Shown: positions 1 to 9,185 of the stretch, one piece after another
Layout of the letters: the number at the start of each line of letters is the position of its first letter
Position numbering within the stretch: position 1 is the stretch's first letter
Assembly (NCBI RefSeq): GCF_001306135.1
Contig: NZ_LGKP01000004.1
Coordinates: 124,001 to 188,000, forward strand
Direction: 5' to 3'
Length of the DNA: 64,000 nt
Origin: Herpetosiphon geysericola
Lineage (GTDB): Bacteria; Chloroflexota; Chloroflexia; Chloroflexales; Herpetosiphonaceae
Notes under the pieces: model-generated
Database searches by the model: none
Seen by the model: the letters and a program-made list of their open reading frames with translations, nothing else
What the model was told of the DNA's origin: nothing
Made by a program: the position numbers and the translations under genes

Positions 1-2
1 TT

Positions 3-203
3 GCCCATAGGCTGAGCACAATTTTACGGGCCGACCGTATTTTGGTGATGGATGCAGGCGAAATTATCGAATCGGGCAGCCATGAGCAATTGTTAGCCCA
101 AGCTGGCCACTACTACAATTTGATCAAGGGTCAGCTTACCAAGCCGCTCAGCGAGCCAGTGGAGCATATAGCCGCACCCAATTTGAATCAACTGACAGCC
201 TAA
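3..203 (+). CDS. ABC exporter, ATP-binding domain (C-terminal end only)
   Basis: Only the last 66 residues are in the window; the gene starts upstream. The fragment opens with the H-loop motif AHRLST and continues with [20 protein letters not shown], the standard end of the nucleotide-binding domain of an export-type ABC protein with fused membrane and ATPase domains. The last ~25 residues are a non-conserved tail. It lies on the same strand as three precursor-like peptide genes that begin 375 bases downstream, so it may be their exporter and, if it carries a C39 peptidase domain at its N-terminus, their leader protease; that part is not visible. A hairpin terminator follows the stop codon. 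Confidence 0.9.
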   Translation, partial: AHRLSTILRADRILVMDAGEIIESGSHEQLLAQAGHYYNLIKGQLTKPLSEPVEHIAAPNLNQLTA

Positions 204-208
204 AATCC

Positions 209-235
209 AATTCCCTGCTGAAACAGCAGGGAATT
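209..235 (+). terminator. Hairpin terminator after the ABC exporter gene
   Basis: A perfect 12-bp stem (209-220 with 224-235) closes a 3-nt loop five bases after the exporter stop codon. The T tract after it is weak. A second hairpin lies at 288-295 / 307-314 (TTCTATCA with TGATAGAA). Both separate the exporter transcript from the peptide genes. Confidence 0.65.
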
Positions 236-476
236 GTCCCTCGGATTTACAAACGATCGTCAAGAAAGGTTGGGGCAACATCGAGCGTTCTATCAATCCG
301 CTAAGCTGATAGAATAATCACGCGCAAGTATTTTTACCCTGAAATATCACCTATATGTACCAATAAATAGCAAAAATCATCTAAAATTGCTATTTTTGGA
401 TAAACCTATTTAATACTCAATATAATTTCATACTTATTAAATTCATTATAAAATTCAAAATCTATTTCTATTACTA

Positions 477-504
477 TTGACATTAACCAAATTATTTCTA
501 TAAT
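477..504 (+). promoter_or_regulatory. Consensus sigma-70 promoter of the peptide gene cluster
   Basis: TTGACA at 477-482 and TATAAT at 499-504 are both perfect consensus boxes with a 16-bp spacer. They sit in an unusually AT-rich stretch (about 340-520). The expected transcript start near 511 gives a leader of about 68 nt before the first peptide gene. The remainder of 236-476 holds no open frame that I can support. Confidence 0.8.
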
Positions 505-578
505 CATAATCATTGCTGGAACGAACAAAAATATACCAAACATCGCCATTAATTTCGGTTATTAGAAGAGGAACGATC

Positions 579-767
579 ATGCAAAAACAAACAATGCTGG
601 AAACAAAAAGCGAAGAAGTCATCATTTTCGGCTTGACCTATCTCGAAGAAGAAGCTGCTGAAATTCAAGATGTTGTCGGATGTTTGATGCCAATTGGCAG
701 CGATGGCTACACCGTCACAGGTTGCGACGATAGTGATGGCGGCAACCCAGGCGAACTGATTCCTTAA
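579..767 (+). CDS. RiPP-like precursor peptide, copy 1 (62 aa)
   Basis: This is the first of three paralogous tandem peptide genes. The ATG at 579 is chosen because AGAAGAGGA lies just upstream and because it lines up with the other two starts. The middle block FGLTYLEEEAAEI is identical in all three, followed by D(V/I)VGC. Counting back from that GC gives Ile or Val at -4, Ile at -7 and Glu at -8, which is the pattern of double-glycine leaders, here with GC in place of GG. The tail after the GC begins LMPIGSDGYTVTGCDDSD and ends GELIP, so it has one Cys two residues after a Thr. The peptide is probably a leader plus a modified core. No modifying enzyme is in the window, so the class (lanthipeptide or other thioether or ester type) is undetermined. 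Confidence 0.7.
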   Translation: MQKQTMLETKSEEVIIFGLTYLEEEAAEIQDVVGCLMPIGSDGYTVTGCDDSDGGNPGELIP

Positions 768-817
768 TCGACTTCGATATAGTCGTGCGGCGCGTTTGTG
801 TAAAAGAGGAGCATTCA

Positions 818-976
818 ATGGAATTCGAAACGAACACCAGCGAAGAACTGCCAGTTATTTTCGGCCTGACCTACCTTGAAGAAGAAGCTGCTGAAATCAA
901 CGATATTGTTGGCTGCTTGATGCCAATTGATGGCTATAGCTCAACTGGTTGTGATGATACTGATGCGATTCCATAG
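818..976 (+). CDS. RiPP-like precursor peptide, copy 2 (52 aa)
   Basis: This is the second paralogue, 50 bases after the first. The ATG at 818 follows AAGAGGA. It shares FGLTYLEEEAAEINDIVGC with copy 3 exactly. The tail is LMPIDGYSSTGCDDTDAIP (19 residues): conserved GY, then Ser/Thr-x-Thr-Gly-Cys, then acidic residues, ending in Ile-Pro as in the other copies. The leader is conserved almost to identity while the tail varies in length and sequence, which is the usual signature of precursor peptide families. The function of the product (antimicrobial, signal or other) cannot be told from the sequence. Confidence 0.7.
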   Translation: MEFETNTSEELPVIFGLTYLEEEAAEINDIVGCLMPIDGYSSTGCDDTDAIP

Positions 977-1025
977 GCCAATGCAGCTTTAACTAACGAC
1001 ATTTGTGTGTAAAGGAGTGCAATTC

Positions 1026-1199
1026 ATGGAATTTGAAACCACCCAAACCGATGAAACACCCATGATCTTCGGCCTGACCTACCTTGAAGAAGAAGCTGCT
1101 GAAATCAACGATATTGTTGGCTGTTTGGCCCCAATTAATGGCTATTCGGGCACTGGCTGCGACGATAGCGACGTTCCTCCAGGCACCCAAATTCCCTAA
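1026..1199 (+). CDS. RiPP-like precursor peptide, copy 3 (57 aa)
   Basis: This is the third paralogue, 49 bases after copy 2. The ATG at 1026 follows AAAGGAG. It has the same start (MEFET) as copy 2 and the same leader block. The tail begins LAPINGYSGTGCDDSDVPPG and ends TQIP. Spacing and strand suggest that all three are on one transcript from the promoter at 477-504, ending at the hairpin at 1235-1257. Confidence 0.7.
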   Translation: MEFETTQTDETPMIFGLTYLEEEAAEINDIVGCLAPINGYSGTGCDDSDVPPGTQIP

Positions 1200-1234
1200 A
1201 CCTACAGAAAATTGATCGCTTCCAGCAAGCAAAC

Positions 1235-1257
1235 GAGCCGTGGATTTGCCATGGCTC
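1235..1257 (+). terminator. Terminator of the peptide gene cluster
   Basis: GAGCCGTGG (1235-1243) pairs with CCATGGCTC (1249-1257) through one G-T wobble, with a 5-nt loop and ATTTGGTTT after it. It lies 36 bases after the last peptide gene. The stretch 1258-1375 before the CRISPR array shows no gene. Confidence 0.6.
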
Positions 1258-1375
1258 ATTTGGTTTAATCAGCACTTATAGCGAGATTGGAGCGGTAAAT
1301 CCTACCTAGCCCCAAGCTCAGCACAAGAAACGAGCGAATAAGTGGCAAAAAGCTCTCGTGCCACCTGCGGATGCT

Positions 1376-1404
1376 GTTTAAATCCTCTCTGCGGATCGAT
1401 TATT
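1376..1404 (-). repeat. Degenerate repeat at the left end of the array
   Basis: GTTT at 1376 is followed by AATCCTCTCTGCGGATCGAT and TATTG, a repeat with three changed bases near its start and one base lost near its end. Only 23 bases separate it from the first full repeat, shorter than a normal spacer. Decayed terminal repeats are typical of the end far from the leader, which agrees with the minus-strand orientation proposed for the array. Confidence 0.75.
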
Positions 1405-4400
1405 GCGCTTGCTTCGCTTGGTCAATCGTTTCAGTATCCTCTCTGCGGATCGATTAATTGAAATATCATTGGCAATTCAACGAAAGTGAGGTGCTGTATG
1501 TTTCAGTATCCTCTCTGCGGATCGATTAATTGAAATCTCGCTTTATTGATTCTTGGCAAACAACACAGAATAGTTTCAGTATCCTCTCTGCGGATCGATT
1601 AATTGAAATATTCGCGCCACTGAATCGCTGTCATAAGCGCGTCTGGTTTCAGTATCCTCTCTGCGGATCGATTAATTGAAATTTTTCTCCTAGTTAGCCC
1701 CGTCCCTGCCTGCGACGGTTTCAGTATCCTCTCTGCGGATCGAATAATTGAAATCCCCAACCCGCCGCCCCGCAGCCGACGACCATCCAGCGTTTCAGTA
1801 TCCTCTCTGCGGATCGATTAATTGAAATGATGGCATCGTGCGCAAGGTCAGCGAGGCGGCCACGTTTCAGTATCCTCTCTGCGGATCGAATAATTGAAAT
1901 CATACTCGTTCTGATTCCGTTGATGCTTTGCTGAAGTTTCAGTATCCTCTCTGCGGATCGATTAATTGAAATACATACAGTAGCTCGCCAGTGCGATTTG
2001 CCAAATGTTTCAGTATTCTCTCTGCGGATCGAATAATTGAAATGTATCATGTTCCCCTTGACTCATATGAATTGTTCCAAGTTTCAGTATCCTCTCTGCG
2101 GATCGAATAATTGAAATTTGATCAGCAAATCCTTCGTTGTTGGTATAAATGATGTTTCAGTATCCTCTCTGCGGATCGAATAATTGAAATCGCCGCCGAT
2201 GTTTATAGATTTCAATTTGTCCACAGTTTCAGTACCTCTCTGCGGATCGAATAATTGAAATATCGCGCCGAAGATCAACGCCGCCTAGCCGAACTAGTTT
2301 CAGTATCCTCTCTGCGGATCGAATAATTGAATTTACCTGAAGATGAACCAACCGGATTTGTTTACATTTCGTTTCAGTATCCTCTCTGCGGATCGAATAA
2401 TTGAAATTTGCCACGGTTGGGGGCAAGGTTGGGGCGATGCGCGTTTCAGTATCCTCTCTGCGGATCGAATAATTGAAATTACCTTCAGCCTGATTTGCAC
2501 TATGAAACACAATTGTTTCAGTATCCTCTCTGCGGATCGAATAATTGAAATTTGCCCGCGCACGTCATCAAGCGGCTGATCGTCGTTTCAGTATCCTCTC
2601 TGCGGATCGAATAATTGAAATTGAATGGCTATGCTGATTCGCTGTTTCGCCCAACGTGTTTCAGTATCCTCTCTGCGGATCGATTAATTGAAATGACCGA
2701 TCCGCCCTATGGCACAACTAATCTTGCATGTTTCAGTATCCTCTCTGCGGATCGATTAATTGAAATCCTTTGAACCAATTCGACCGTTCCCATGGTTCTG
2801 CGGTTTCAGTATCCTCTCTGCGGATCGATTAATTGAAATAACGAAGGCATTCAAGCCACGCTGCAATGCCGTGGTTGTTTCAGTATCCTCTCTGCGGATC
2901 GAATAATTGAAATGGCATTCGTTCGCCAGCCTACAAATTCGACCTTGAAGTGTTTCAGTATCCTCTCTGCGGATCGAATAATTGAAATACCCAGCACGCC
3001 ACCACGCATTGATTTAGATCAAGCGCGTTTCAGTATCCTCTCTGCGGATCGATTAATTGAAATTCCTTAGTGGATGAGCGCCGCTTCTTTGTTTAAAACG
3101 TTTCAGTATCCTCTCTGCGGATCGAATAATTGAAATATCGCAACCCATCCGATCCGCTCGGAAGAAAAAAGTTTCAGTATCCTCTCTGCGGATCGATTAA
3201 TTGAAATCCTGGTATCCCGAGGTCAACCCGCTCGATGCGGTAGGTTTCAGTATCCTCTCTGCGGATCGATTAATTGAAAGCGGCGGATTGCGCTCGAACT
3301 GTGGTACACCGATCAGGTTTCAGTATCCTCTCTGCGGATCGATTAATTGAAAGTCAGTTGGCCCAACGGTCACACTCACCATGAGCGTGTTTCAGTATCC
3401 TCTCTGCGGATCGATTAATTGAAAGCTACACCATGATAGGCCTCTCATTGCACTCCTAAGTTTCAGTATCCTCTCTGCGGATCGATTAATTGAAAGCCGA
3501 TGAATCAGAAATCAAGGGAAAAAATCGAAATAGAGTTTCAGTATCCTCTCTGCGGATCGATTAATTGAAAGAATGGCCGTCTATGCCGCGCTGGCAGTGC
3601 GATCAAGTTTCAGTATCCTCTCTGCGGATCGATTAATTGAAAGGCCACACTCGCGATCGCGGCAGATTCAGGAGTTATTGTTTCAGTATCCTCTCTGCGG
3701 ATCGATTAATTGAAAGTTCAATCCACACCAGCGACCAGGCGATTATGGTGTTTCAGTATCCTCTCTGCGGATCGATTAATTGAAAGACAATGCGCAGGAA
3801 TCGCTTATTTTTGGCGGTGACAGTTTCAGTATCCTCTCTGCGGATCGATTAATTGAAAGGATCGCGTTGCAGATCGGCGATGGCATCAGCCATGGTTTCA
3901 GTATCCTCTCTGCGGATCGATTAATTGAAAGCCATCCTCAAAACTTGCAGCAACGCCCCGCTTGCGAAGTTTCAGTATCCTCTCTGCGGATCGATTAATT
4001 GAAAGGGAATCGATTCAATCAAGAGATCGGCGAGTTCGTCGGTTTCAGTATCCTCTCTGCGGATCGATTAATTGAAAGAGAATTTGCCCCAACCCATCCC
4101 TTGGCCCAACAATGTTTCAGTATCCTCTCTGCGGATCGATTAATTGAAAGCCAATCACTTTCCAGTACCAACCCCGCCCATCCAACGTTTCAGTATCCTC
4201 TCTGCGGATCGATTAATTGAAAGATCATCATGCTGTCTATCGCACGTTGCGCCTAGAGTTTCAGTATCCTCTCTGCGGATCGATTAATTGAAAGCGCTAT
4301 AGTCATAAGAGAAACGAAAAGCTAATTCGTTGTTTCAGTATCCTCTCTGCGGATCGATTAATTGAAAGCTACGGCCAACCAGCCCAAAAAGGCTAGTTGA

Positions 4401-7166
4401 CAGGTTTCAGTATCCTCTCTGCGGATCGAATAATTGAAATTAGTAGGTTCTGACCGCTGCCTTGGCCCATCCGGCGTTTCAGTATCCTCTCTGCGGATCG
4501 AATAATTGAAATAACTGAGTCCACCGCAGCGAGTGGAATATTACAATCGTTTCAGTATCCTCTATGCGGATCGAATAATTGAAATTTAGTAGCTTCTTTG
4601 AAGCGGGTGGCACACCACCGGGTTTCAGTATCCTCTATGCGGATCGAATAATTGAAATTTGCACTAAGGCGTGCAACCGATGGCCTTGGGCGTTTCAGTA
4701 TCCTCTCTGCGGATCGAATAATTGAAATTTACTGACCCGCCGTATGGTGTAACGAAAATGGCCTGTTTCAGTATCCTCTATGCGGATCGATTAATTGAAA
4801 GTTGAATATCAGCGAAGGCATTGGATACTTCGCAAATGTTTCAGTATCCTCTCTGCGGATCGATTAATTGAAAGTTTTAAGTAACGGCGCTTCATCATGC
4901 GAATATTGATGTTTCAGTATCCTCTCTGCGGATCGATTAATTGAAAGAACCAAGCTTTCCGAGAAGCTTCAGCGTGAAGTACGTTTCAGTATCCTCTCTG
5001 CGGATCGATTAATTGAAAGGTTGATGAATGCGCCGATGTCGGTAGCGCTGCCGTAGTTTCAGTATCCTCTCTGCGGATCGATTAATTGAAAGAGTATCTT
5101 GCATGAGGTCATCACAAAAATCAAATTCGTTTCAGTATCCTCTCTGCGGATCGATTAATTGAAAGTTGGTCAATCTTCAGTCGTGTGTTGTTTACCAAGT
5201 TGTTTCAGTATCCTCTCTGCGGATCGATTAATTGAAAGCATTGATGCGATGCAAACCATTCACCGTGGCGTAACAGGTTTCAGTATCCTCTCTGCGGATC
5301 GATTAATTGAAAGGTTCGATTCATCGTATTGTTATCTTGAAAAGCATGTTTCAGTATCCTCTCTGCGGATCGATTAATTGAAAGAGTTTGTTTTCATCCA
5401 TCACAAAGCCCATGTCATAGTTTCAGTATCCTCTCTGCGGATCGATTAATTGAAAGCTTTACCTTATCATCGCCATGGCCAAAGCCGAGCAGTTTCAGTA
5501 TCCTCTCTGCGGATCGATTAATTGAAATTTGAAGAAATCGACTGGCCGTTTACCGAGGAACGTTTCAGTATCCTCTATGCGGATCGATTAATTGAAATAT
5601 AACAGCCCCCACGGTCGGCCAAACCTTTGGGTGCGTTTCAGTATCCTCTCTGCGGATCGATTAATTGAAATTGCTGCGTCATGGCGCGTGCGCATCACCC
5701 ACCGGAATGTTTCAGTATCCTCTATGCGGATCGATTAATTGAAATCACCCGCATCGAGCGTGGCACCACGAAATACTGGTGTTTCAGTATCCTCTATGCG
5801 GATCGATTAATTGAAATAACACGATGGGCTTGGCATGATCAAGTAGCTGAGTTTCAGTATCCTCTATGCGGATCGATTAATTGAAATAGGTTCTGAAGCA
5901 ACGAAAGTAGCAGACCTATTAGCGTTTCAGTATCCTCTCTGCGGATCGATTAATTGAAATATCCAGTCGATGACAGCCCGACTGAATCAAATGAACGTTT
6001 CAGTATCCTCTCTGCGGATCGATTAATTGAAATGAAAAAGCAGGTCAGGTTGTACAGCCAATTAAAGATGGTTTCAGTATCCTCTCTGCGGATCGATTAA
6101 TTGAAATACGCAGGCGCAGGATTAGCAGGCTTAGTTTCAACAGGTTTCAGTATCCTCTCTGCGGATCGATTAATTGAAATTGCGTGGCTTTGCAGAAACG
6201 CGCATCGCCATGGTCTGTTTCAGTATCCTCTCTGCGGATCGATTAATTGAAATGACCGTCTTTTGGAGCTTCATCCTGAGGATATAACTGTTTCAGTATC
6301 CTCTCTGCGGATCGATTAATTGAAATTGATCGATAGCCAATACACCACCGCTGATCCGATTTGTTTCAGTATCCTCTCTGCGGATCGATTAATTGAAATG
6401 CATGCAAGGCTTCGCTAGCACTGGTGTAGCCACGTTTCAGTATCCTCTCTGCGGATCGATTAATTGAAATATAAATAACTCAGATCAACCGACAGACGAC
6501 CTAGAAGTTTCAGTATCCTCTATGCGGATCGATTAATTGAAATTGCGGGTGTTGTTTTTGAATTTTGGCGACCTGTGTTTCAGTATCCTCTCTGCGGATC
6601 GATTAATTGAAATTGTTGGCATCAATGCCCATGGACTTGGCTAAGGCGGTTTCAGTATCCTCTATGCGGATCGATTAATTGAAATATGCGATGAAGAATA
6701 GCGTTAATGCTGCTGTGTTGTTTCAGTATCCTCTCTGCGGATCGATTAATTGAAATCCAAAACGACGAAAACAATCGCCATTTTGGCGATGAAGTTTCAG
6801 TATCCTCTATGCGGATCGAATAATTGAAATCCACAATAAACCACGCGAAACCCGCCAAGCCATGTTTCAGTATCCTCTATGCGGATCGAATAATTGAAAT
6901 TGACAAACTGGATCGCGCGATTGTTTCAATGATGTGTTTCAGTATCCTCTCTGCGGATCGAATAATTGAAATTTGATAAACTGATCTCGCCGCTGTCGTT
7001 GTAGGCCAGTTTCAGTATCCTCTATGCGGATCGAATAATTGAAATCTGGTCGCGCCGGCTCGCGCAGCGGATAGCGACCTGTTTCAGTATCCTCTATGCG
7101 GATCGAATAATTGAAATAACCGTAAATATTTTCTAGTTATTTTGATCAGCGGAGTTTCAGTATCCT

Positions 7167-8120
7167 CTATGCGGATCGAATAATTGAAATAACTTGCAAG
7201 GTCGATGGCGACAACCAACGCGGCGTTGTTTCAGTATCCTCTATGCGGATCACGGCCTGCCAAATAAGATTACCAGACGCATCTTCATGAATTGTCTGCG
7301 AAGGATGCCAACGGGTCTCAAGAACCCGTTGGCGCACATGGCGTTGGAATCGAACGCTAATCGTTATCGGCTGCTCATCTTGAGAGAACCAAATTCCCCA
7401 AGCTCCCTCAAATAGTTGAATCGGATCGAATGTCGAATGAACATCAAAATGTTCATCTTCGATAACAGGAACAGAAATAATCCGTTCGATTTTACGCGCA
7501 CGAAGCGATTGAGCTTGTTCAGAAAATCCCACCACATATGTTGAACCACCAAGTGCAATTGGTTCTATCATATAAGGATGAAATACTTCGTTGAAGGCTT
7601 GTATACCCTGTAATGGCTGATAACGCCAACTTATTTTTCGCCCTGATAACCAAGCCTCACCAATTTTTTCTAAGGCCCGTTGGGCCTTACTTTTCAGTGA
7701 CGGTAATCTTGTACGCTGGTGCGCGGTTTGTTGTAGGATATGATCCCCTGCAAGGCTAGCAACTCCTCGGCTAAGAGTCAGACCCAACTTATGCATTACT
7801 TCAAGCCCATGTAAGTTTGATTGTTGAAGATGCTGTTGCATCAAACGTAGGGCAATCATGGTAATAAGGCTTTCATCACGCGATAAACGAACATACATCA
7901 AATAGCTAGCGCGGTCAATGTATACTTGACGATCTTTAGTTCGCCGAATTGGCACATCATCAAGCTCTAATTCTACCAACCATAGCCGAATTGTAGACCG
8001 ATTACAATTAAAAATAGTAGCCAATTCTGATTGACGAATAGGAGTTCGACGTTCAAGAAGGAACCGCTCTAACTGACGAACCCCCATGATCTTGGTATAA
8101 TCATGGTTTTTCTTAGGCAT
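7167..8120 (-). CDS. WYL-domain transcription regulator, C-terminus replaced by CRISPR sequence
   Basis: The N-terminal ~75 residues form a helix-turn-helix domain (RQSELATIFNCNRSTIRLWL). A WYL domain follows (ISWRYQPL, then EPIALGGSTYVVGF and RARKIERI), then the start of the WCX-type C-terminal region (RVLETRWHPSQTIHEDASG). Native sequence ends about residue 289 (LIWQAV). Residues 290-317 are encoded by the truncated repeat, one spacer and part of the next repeat, whose CTATGCGG variant supplies the stop codon. Family members usually continue for roughly 30-40 more residues, so the protein is probably truncated. WYL proteins are known regulators of CRISPR loci, for example the repressor Sll7009 in Synechocystis, so a regulatory link is plausible. 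If the array is transcribed from the minus strand, this gene lies directly upstream of it. Confidence 0.88.
   Translation of the reverse strand: MPKKNHDYTKIMGVRQLERFLLERRTPIRQSELATIFNCNRSTIRLWLVELELDDVPIRRTKDRQVYIDRASYLMYVRLSRDESLITMIALRLMQQHLQQSNLHGLEVMHKLGLTLSRGVASLAGDHILQQTAHQRTRLPSLKSKAQRALEKIGEAWLSGRKISWRYQPLQGIQAFNEVFHPYMIEPIALGGSTYVVGFSEQAQSLRARKIERIISVPVIEDEHFDVHSTFDPIQLFEGAWGIWFSQDEQPITISVRFQRHVRQRVLETRWHPSQTIHEDASGNLIWQAVIRIEDTETTPRWLSPSTLQVISIIRSA
7228..7251 (-). repeat. Truncated last repeat, fused to the WYL gene
   Basis: The first 24 bases of the plus-strand repeat (GTTTCAGTATCC to GCGGATC) are intact, and sequence then switches to the coding region of the WYL regulator. The missing part is the last 13 bases (GATTAATTGAAAT type). 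Read on the minus strand, the remnant keeps the GGAT/ATCC stem and the terminal CTGAAAC, so it could still provide the 5' tag of the adjoining spacer's crRNA. Confidence 0.9.
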
Positions 8121-8181
8121 CTGTTTAGTCTCCTACTACAACGACGATAGCTTAGCACAGCAATAGCAAAAAAACAGTAAT

Positions 8182-8400
8182 TTAATGAGGGGCAATTTTA
8201 AAGATTGCTAATCGATTTCGCTCATCCTGCCAAAGCAAGAAGCCCTTATCTTCAAGCCGTTGAAGATCTTCCATAACCATTTTTGCTGGATAGTCGAGTA
8301 ATCGGGCTATTTCTGCCTGAGTTAATCCATTAGGGGATTGGTTGAGTAAGGTGATAATAGCAGTTTCACGGGTCTTCGAATCTGGATAGCGTCGAAACAT
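8182..8400 (-). CDS. Small winged-helix DNA-binding protein (72 aa)
   Basis: The protein fits a single winged helix-turn-helix domain: TRETAIITLLNQSPNGLTQ and AEIARLLDYPAKMVMEDLQR form the helices and KGFLLWQDERNRLAIFKI the wing. AGGAGG lies just upstream of the ATG. It is 61 bases upstream of the WYL gene on the same strand, so the two are probably co-transcribed and may together control the CRISPR array. No partner or ligand domain is present. The upstream stretch 8401-8616 holds its promoter but no box that I would call with confidence. Confidence 0.75.
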   Translation of the reverse strand: MFRRYPDSKTRETAIITLLNQSPNGLTQAEIARLLDYPAKMVMEDLQRLEDKGFLLWQDERNRLAIFKIAPH

Positions 8401-8616
8401 TGATCGTTCCTCCTGAAATTACAGTTACTAAGTGATAATTTCAAGATACCGATCTAATGTTGCAAAACATACAACATCGTGTTCGACTTCATTCCACACT
8501 CATTGCCTATTGATTGAATATCCTCAACGTAGTTGAAAAAACTAGTCAAATGTCGCTTAAGCCATGAACTTGGCCAAACCAAGCGGCTGAATTACGCGCA
8601 TTGACCTAAAAAAACA

Positions 8617-8647
8617 CGTGCTCCACTAAATCGCTTAGTGGAGCACG
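8617..8647 (-). terminator. Rho-independent terminator of the membrane protein gene
   Basis: CGTGCTCCACTAA (8617-8629) pairs with TTAGTGGAGCACG (8635-8647), a perfect 13-bp stem with a 5-nt loop. On the minus strand a run of T residues follows the stem within two bases. It ends the transcript of the gene at 8676-9056. Confidence 0.85.
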
Positions 8648-8675
8648 CGGGCAATGGTAGTTGGTTGGCGGTAGT

Positions 8676-9056
8676 TTAGAGGGCCAACAAGGCGGTGGTG
8701 CGGGTGCGCAAGGCAATTCCCATCAAAAAGAAGCCGAGCAAGCCATAAATTAATGCTTCAAAGCGATTATCACGGCCACGGGTGAAGGCAAAGGTGGCCG
8801 GAATCGAAATAACCGCGACTGCTGCATACAAAATATGAAACAGATCACGCTGCGGGCGAGCGCCCCCAATGTAGAGCAAAATCCCCACAATTGCCTCAAC
8901 GATCACAAGGCCTTCGCCAATGACCAACGCGCCCCAAAAATCACCTGTTATCGAGCGCCCAGTAAAAAAGATAAAACAACCCCAAATGCCAATAATGATC
9001 ATAAAGAGCATAAAGGCAATTTGCAGCCGATCGTGTAAGATATATAAGATGTTCAT
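8676..9056 (-). CDS. Small integral membrane protein, function unknown (126 aa)
   Basis: Four hydrophobic segments are visible, at about residues 13-31, 42-63, 71-90 and 98-117, joined by short charged loops such as ARPQRD and TRGRDNR. There is no signal peptide beyond the first segment and no catalytic motif. I do not recognise a named family. It has its own terminator. The preceding intergenic stretch (9057-9185) holds only G/C-skewed low-complexity runs of the type seen elsewhere in this window, so it is probably a monocistronic gene. Confidence 0.7.
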   Translation of the reverse strand: MNILYILHDRLQIAFMLFMIIIGIWGCFIFFTGRSITGDFWGALVIGEGLVIVEAIVGILLYIGGARPQRDLFHILYAAVAVISIPATFAFTRGRDNRFEALIYGLLGFFLMGIALRTRTTALLAL

Positions 9057-9185
9057 TGAAAGTCCTTATTCTATGTGGGGGTTGGTAATCGGGGGTCGAG
9101 GATCGGGGTTGAGGGTTTAGAGTCATCAAATCATCAGTTGTGATTAATAACCAACCCCCAAACCCCAATAACCAATCCCCAGTTC

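Larger units (their letters stand above)
1376..7251 (-). CRISPR. CRISPR array, 80 full repeats plus partial ends
   Basis: By hand count, 80 full 37-nt repeats start at 1428 and recur about every 73 nt up to 7154. A truncated repeat follows at 7228-7251 and a degenerate one precedes at 1376. On the plus strand each repeat begins GTTTCAGTATCCTC and ends ATTGAAAT or ATTGAAAG; spacers are mostly 34-38 nt. ATCC and GGAT inside the repeat can pair as a short stem. Variants occur in runs: GATTAATTG or GAATAATTG, CTCTGCGG or CTATGCGG, and last base T or G. Minus-strand transcription is inferred because that strand ends CTGAAAC (a type III-like 5' tag) and many spacers read as sense protein on the plus strand, so only minus-strand crRNA would pair with target mRNA. 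A type III-A operon lies at 54765-64000; whether its Cas6 processes this array is untested. Confidence 0.98.

Noticed and set aside
1258-1427. Possible CRISPR leader at the left end of the array.
   Set aside because: It is not AT-rich, has no clear promoter, and contains a degenerate repeat, which fits a trailer end better than a leader. Plus-strand transcription is not excluded.
1721-6858. Several open frames of 64-109 codons across the CRISPR array on both strands.
   Set aside because: Their translations are the repeat (FSILSADRLIE or ISIIRSAERILK) alternating with spacer text; they arise because repeat plus spacer length often keeps frame.
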